Positions 60,581 to 64,000 of a stretch of DNA of 64,000 nucleotides are shown here, piece after piece. Source of the stretch: Limnoperna fortunei. Taxonomy: Eukaryota > Mollusca > Bivalvia > Mytilida > Modiolidae. Below the pieces are notes generated by a model, which worked only from the letters and a program-made list of their open reading frames with translations, was not told the origin of the DNA and made no database searches. The translations under genes and the position numbers were made by a program. Position 1 is the first letter of the stretch. Every line of letters starts with the position of its first letter. The DNA lies in the NCBI GenBank assembly GCA_944474755.1, contig OX104124.1, positions 8,396,437 through 8,460,436 of the forward strand, given 5' to 3'.

Positions 60581-61919
60581 GGTGTGTAAACACTAATCCA
60601 ATTCTTTAAGATTTTCTACTAAATTTGTTACTTTTTTAATTGGAGCAGCTCTTTTACCTTAAGCGCAACTTGACCGACATCATATATATCCTGAATCGTA
60701 CGTGACAGGCCTGTGTTCTCTCAATATTTCATGACCTCTTTAAAACCTTCCAAGAGAAAACCAGCTTCCGGGGTAAACCCCACTCTAAAAATAGCTCTTT
60801 CTTTTCAGAAAATCTTGGTTTATAGGTCATGTAGTGCATGTGACATAAAACATACTAAACACCATTAGAACAGAGCAAGTTATGACTCTAAATTTTTCTA
60901 ATATATTCACCTTTCAGAAAAACTTTCATTCATTAAAATCCAGTTAGTAGTTTTTAATATAAACTAAGATAAACAGGACTATTTTGTTGTTAAGTACTAT
61001 TTTCTTATATGTTCCAAATTTGATTGGTCCCCTTTAGTGTCTTGACACCTAAAGAGCATGTATTTGTCCATCAAATTGTACAAAATTATGCCTATTTGTA
61101 GCCTAAGTATATCTGACCAACACCCTAAAATTTCTTTGCATTCTATATAACAGTTTTGGAGAATCGCAGAAAAAGATTCAATGACTGCGCACATACTTAA
61201 TTAGCACAAACTGTGTTTGCAGATCAAGTAAATGCATTATTTGCAATATATTCAATTTCCTAAGTTCAAATGTAAATTTCAATATCACACATTAACACTA
61301 TAGTATAACATACTGAATACTAGTAAAAACATACATTATATTTATATCTCACAAATAAAAAAATTTGAAGTTTCAGGTTGGGGGACCAGCCCCCCCCCCC
61401 CCTTTTTTTTTAGATGGCATATTAGATCTCTTATAAACTTTAAATATCTGTAACATTCCTACTAAACCATTTCATATTTCTTGTTGCTCAACAAGATAGA
61501 ATTGCACTTCAACAAACAATAAAATTCCAAAAAGAACAATTTTAGTATGACTCTGTCCTATAGTATCAATTGACAAATTCCGCATCTAAAAAATACAAAA
61601 TAGGCACCATATTAAATATTTGTGGCAACATAGATGTCTTTGCGACCTAACATTTAGATTGTCTGACTTGCCTGCTACTGAGAAACACTGAAACAATATA
61701 GTTTTTAACTCCAAACACACGGTTCTAGGCAGAGAATACAGATTTTATTGCCAAAAAAACTAAAATGTTACATAATATAATATTTAGGCTGAAATCTGAC
61801 ACTAGTATGGTTTAGAACCAAATATGTATTTAAAATGAGTAAATGGGTTATAATCTTTCATTCTCAAACATTTTTAGGCAAAGGGAGATAATATGAAAAA
61901 ATGGTGTTTATGTATTAAA
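60581..61919 (+). repeat. 1.34-kb tandem unit, copy 1
   Basis: Begins GGTGTGTAAACACTAATCCA. It contains the core GTAAACCCCACTCTAAAAAT also found at 37240, and a G-run/C-run stem (GGTTGGGGGACCAGCCCCCC, about 61376) followed by a T tract. It also holds a 65-codon minus-strand frame (60997-61194) with no recognisable domain. It matches copy 2 almost base for base. Confidence 0.95.
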
Positions 61920-63256
61920 GGTGTGTAAACACTAATCCAATTCTTTAAGATTTTCTACTAAATTTGTTACTTTTTTAATTGGAGCAGCTCTTTTACCTTA
62001 AGCGCAACTTGACCGACATCATATATATCCTGAATCGTACGTGACAGGCCTGTGTTCTCTCAAAATTTCATGACCTCTTTAAAACCTTCCAAGAGAAAAC
62101 CAGCTTCCGGGGTAAACCCCACTCTAAAAATAGCTCTTTCTTTTCAGAAAATCTTGGTTTATAGGTCATGTAGTGCATGTGACATAAAACATACTAAACA
62201 CCATTAGAACAGAGCAAGTTATGACTCTAAATTTTTCTAATATATTCACCTTTCAGAAAAACTTTCATTCATTAAAATCCAGTTAGTAGTTTTTAATATA
62301 AACTAAGATAAACAGGACTATTTTGTTGTTAAGTACTATTTTCTTATATGTTCCAAATTTGATTGGTCCCCTTTAGTGTCTTGACACCTAAAGAGCATGT
62401 ATTTGTCCATCAAATTGTACAAAATTTTGCCTATTTGTAGCCTAAGTATATCTGACCAACACCCTAAAATTTCTTTGCATTCTATATAACAGTTTTGGAG
62501 AATCGCAGAAAAAGATTCAATGACTGCGCACATACTTAATTAGCACAAACTGTGTTTGCAGATCAAGTAAATGCATTATTTGCAATATATTCAATTTCCT
62601 AAGTTCAAATGTAAATTTCAATGTATATCACACATTAACACTATAGTATAACATACTGAATACTAATAAAAACATACATTATATTTATATCTCACAAATA
62701 AAAAAATTTGAAGTTTCAGGTTGGGGGACCAGCCCCCCCCCTTTTTTTAGATGGCATATTAGATCTCTTATAAACTTTAAATATCTGTAACATTCCTACT
62801 AAACCATTTCATATTTCTTGTTGCTCAACAAGATAGAATTGCACCTCAACAAACAATAAAATTCCAAAAAGAACAATTTTAGTATGACTCTGTCCTATAG
62901 TATCAATTGACAAATTCCGCATCTAAAAAATACAAAATAGGCACCATATTAAATATTTGTGGCAACATAGATGTCTTTGCGACCTAATATTTAGATTGTC
63001 TGACTTGCCTGCTACTGAGAAACACTGAAACAATATAGTTTTTAACTCCAAACACACTGTTCTAGGCAGAGAATACAGATTTTATTGCCAAAAAAACTAA
63101 AATGTTACATAATATAATATTTAGGCTGAAATCTGACACTAGTATGGTTTAGAACCAAATATGTATTTAAAATGAGTAAATGGGTTATAATCTTTCATTC
63201 TCAAACATTTTGAGGCAAAGGGAGATAATATGAAAAAATGGTGTTTATGTATTAAA
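61920..63256 (+). repeat. 1.34-kb tandem unit, copy 2
   Basis: The unit is 1337 bp. Differences from copy 1 include the length of the C tract, a four-base insertion (CAATGTATATCACAC near 62621) and a few substitutions. One substitution changes Ile to Lys in the 65-codon minus-strand frame (62336-62533). Confidence 0.95.
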
Positions 63257-63726
63257 GGTGTGTAAACACTAATCCAATTCTTTAAGATTTTCTACTAAAT
63301 TTGTTACTTTTTTAATTGGAGCAGCTCTTTTACCTTAAGCGCAACTTGACCGACATCATATATATCCTGAATCGTACGTGACAGGCCTGTGTTCTCTCAA
63401 AATTTCATGACCTCTTTAAAACCTTCCAAGAGAAAACCAGCTTCCGGGGTAAACCCCACTCTAAAAATAGCTCTTTCTCTTCAGAAAATCTTGGTTTATA
63501 GGTCATGTAGTGCATGTGACATAAAACATACTAAACACCATTAGAACAGAGCAAGTTATGACTCTAAATTTTTCTAATATATTCACCTTTCAGAAAAACT
63601 TTCATTCATTAAAATCCAGTTAGTAGTTTTTAATATAAACTAAGATAAACAGGACTATTTTGTTGTTAAGTACTATTTTCTTATATGTTCCAAATTTGAT
63701 TGGTCCCCTTTAGTGTCTTGACACCT
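63257..63726 (+). repeat. 1.34-kb tandem unit, copy 3 (first 470 bp)
   Basis: It follows copies 1 and 2 closely to GTGTCTTGACACCT and then switches to unrelated sequence (GTAAACATGTCCTTACTGG). Confidence 0.93.
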
Positions 63727-64000
63727 GTAAACATGTCCTTACTGGAAATATGTGGACAATTCAGTATAGAAACTACGTGTAACACATAACTTTTTATAAT
63801 CGGTGACATTTAAATATATCATTAGCTATCAATTTAAGCTAAAACTAAATAAAAATAAGTAAAGTTCTAAATAAACGACGAGTATAGAAAAAAAGATGTC
63901 ATCAAAGATACTAAAGCTAAAAAATTTCCTACGAAAGTTACCTCTAAACAATACTCAACAGTGGCGCTAAACTTAAAAATATTTCAAGTCAAAATAATTA
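63727..64000. other. Right-edge non-coding sequence
   Basis: AT-rich, and I see nothing in it. Confidence 0.5.

Noticed and set aside
61380..61412. C-tract region as a G-quadruplex
   Set aside because: A single G run (GGGGG) faces one long C tract with no regular runs of the spacing needed on either strand. A simple stem or slippage tract explains it better.
60997..62533. Two 65-codon minus-strand ORFs as duplicated genes
   Set aside because: They sit at the same place in the tandem 1.34-kb unit. There is no domain, no splice evidence, and one Ile/Lys difference. Conservation follows simply from recent duplication.

Overview
This is eukaryotic, AT-rich, repeat-dominated DNA. The most likely source is a bivalve or other marine mollusc. 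That rests on at least six copies of a tRNA-headed SINE whose 3' end reads GCTGAAAGTGGCGTTAAACACC followed by CAAA repeats (resembling the molluscan V-SINE type), a DIRS-order retroelement, a Tc1-type transposon, a non-LTR element and a double B-box TRIM-type gene. There are no bacterial operons and no rRNA or free-standing tRNA genes. All family assignments are by eye.

Layout. (1) 1-34565: one uninterrupted satellite array that is already running at the left edge. Monomers of about 660 bp alternate between two types (A and B), giving a dimer of about 1.33 kb. The dimers form higher-order repeats (HORs) of 10.0, 7.06 and 9.72 kb plus a partial one, each led by the same 284-bp shortened monomer. 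The many 60-115 codon ORFs here are repeat by-products. (2) 34566-41650: unique-looking flank, a diverged copy of a repeat that recurs at 60.6-63.7 kb, a dead Tc1-type transposon, a 5'-truncated SINE, the only convincing intact protein gene (a B-box/coiled-coil protein, minus strand, 39557-40324) and a GATT microsatellite. (3) 41649-46605: an exon-like ORF ending in a strong splice donor, then a decayed DIRS-type retroelement with gag, zinc-finger, reverse transcriptase, RNase H and tyrosine recombinase parts. (4) 46606-54600: mostly non-coding, with two SINEs, a 42-bp degenerate minisatellite and a 47-bp minisatellite. (5) 54778-57354: three candidate exons of an unrecognised coiled-coil gene on the minus strand. 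Between two of them sits a SINE that was itself split by an 887-bp hAT-type non-autonomous transposon with a clean 8-bp target duplication. (6) 58400-60200: a reverse SINE and the 3' part of a dead LINE. (7) 60581-63726: 2.35 tandem copies of a 1.34-kb unit.

Apart from the B-box gene and the possible coiled-coil gene, nothing here looks like working cellular genes acting together. The window shows satellite evolution and nested transposon decay. I did not find a convincing new protein system. The most unusual object is the two-level HOR satellite, whose HOR lengths appear to change by whole dimers.
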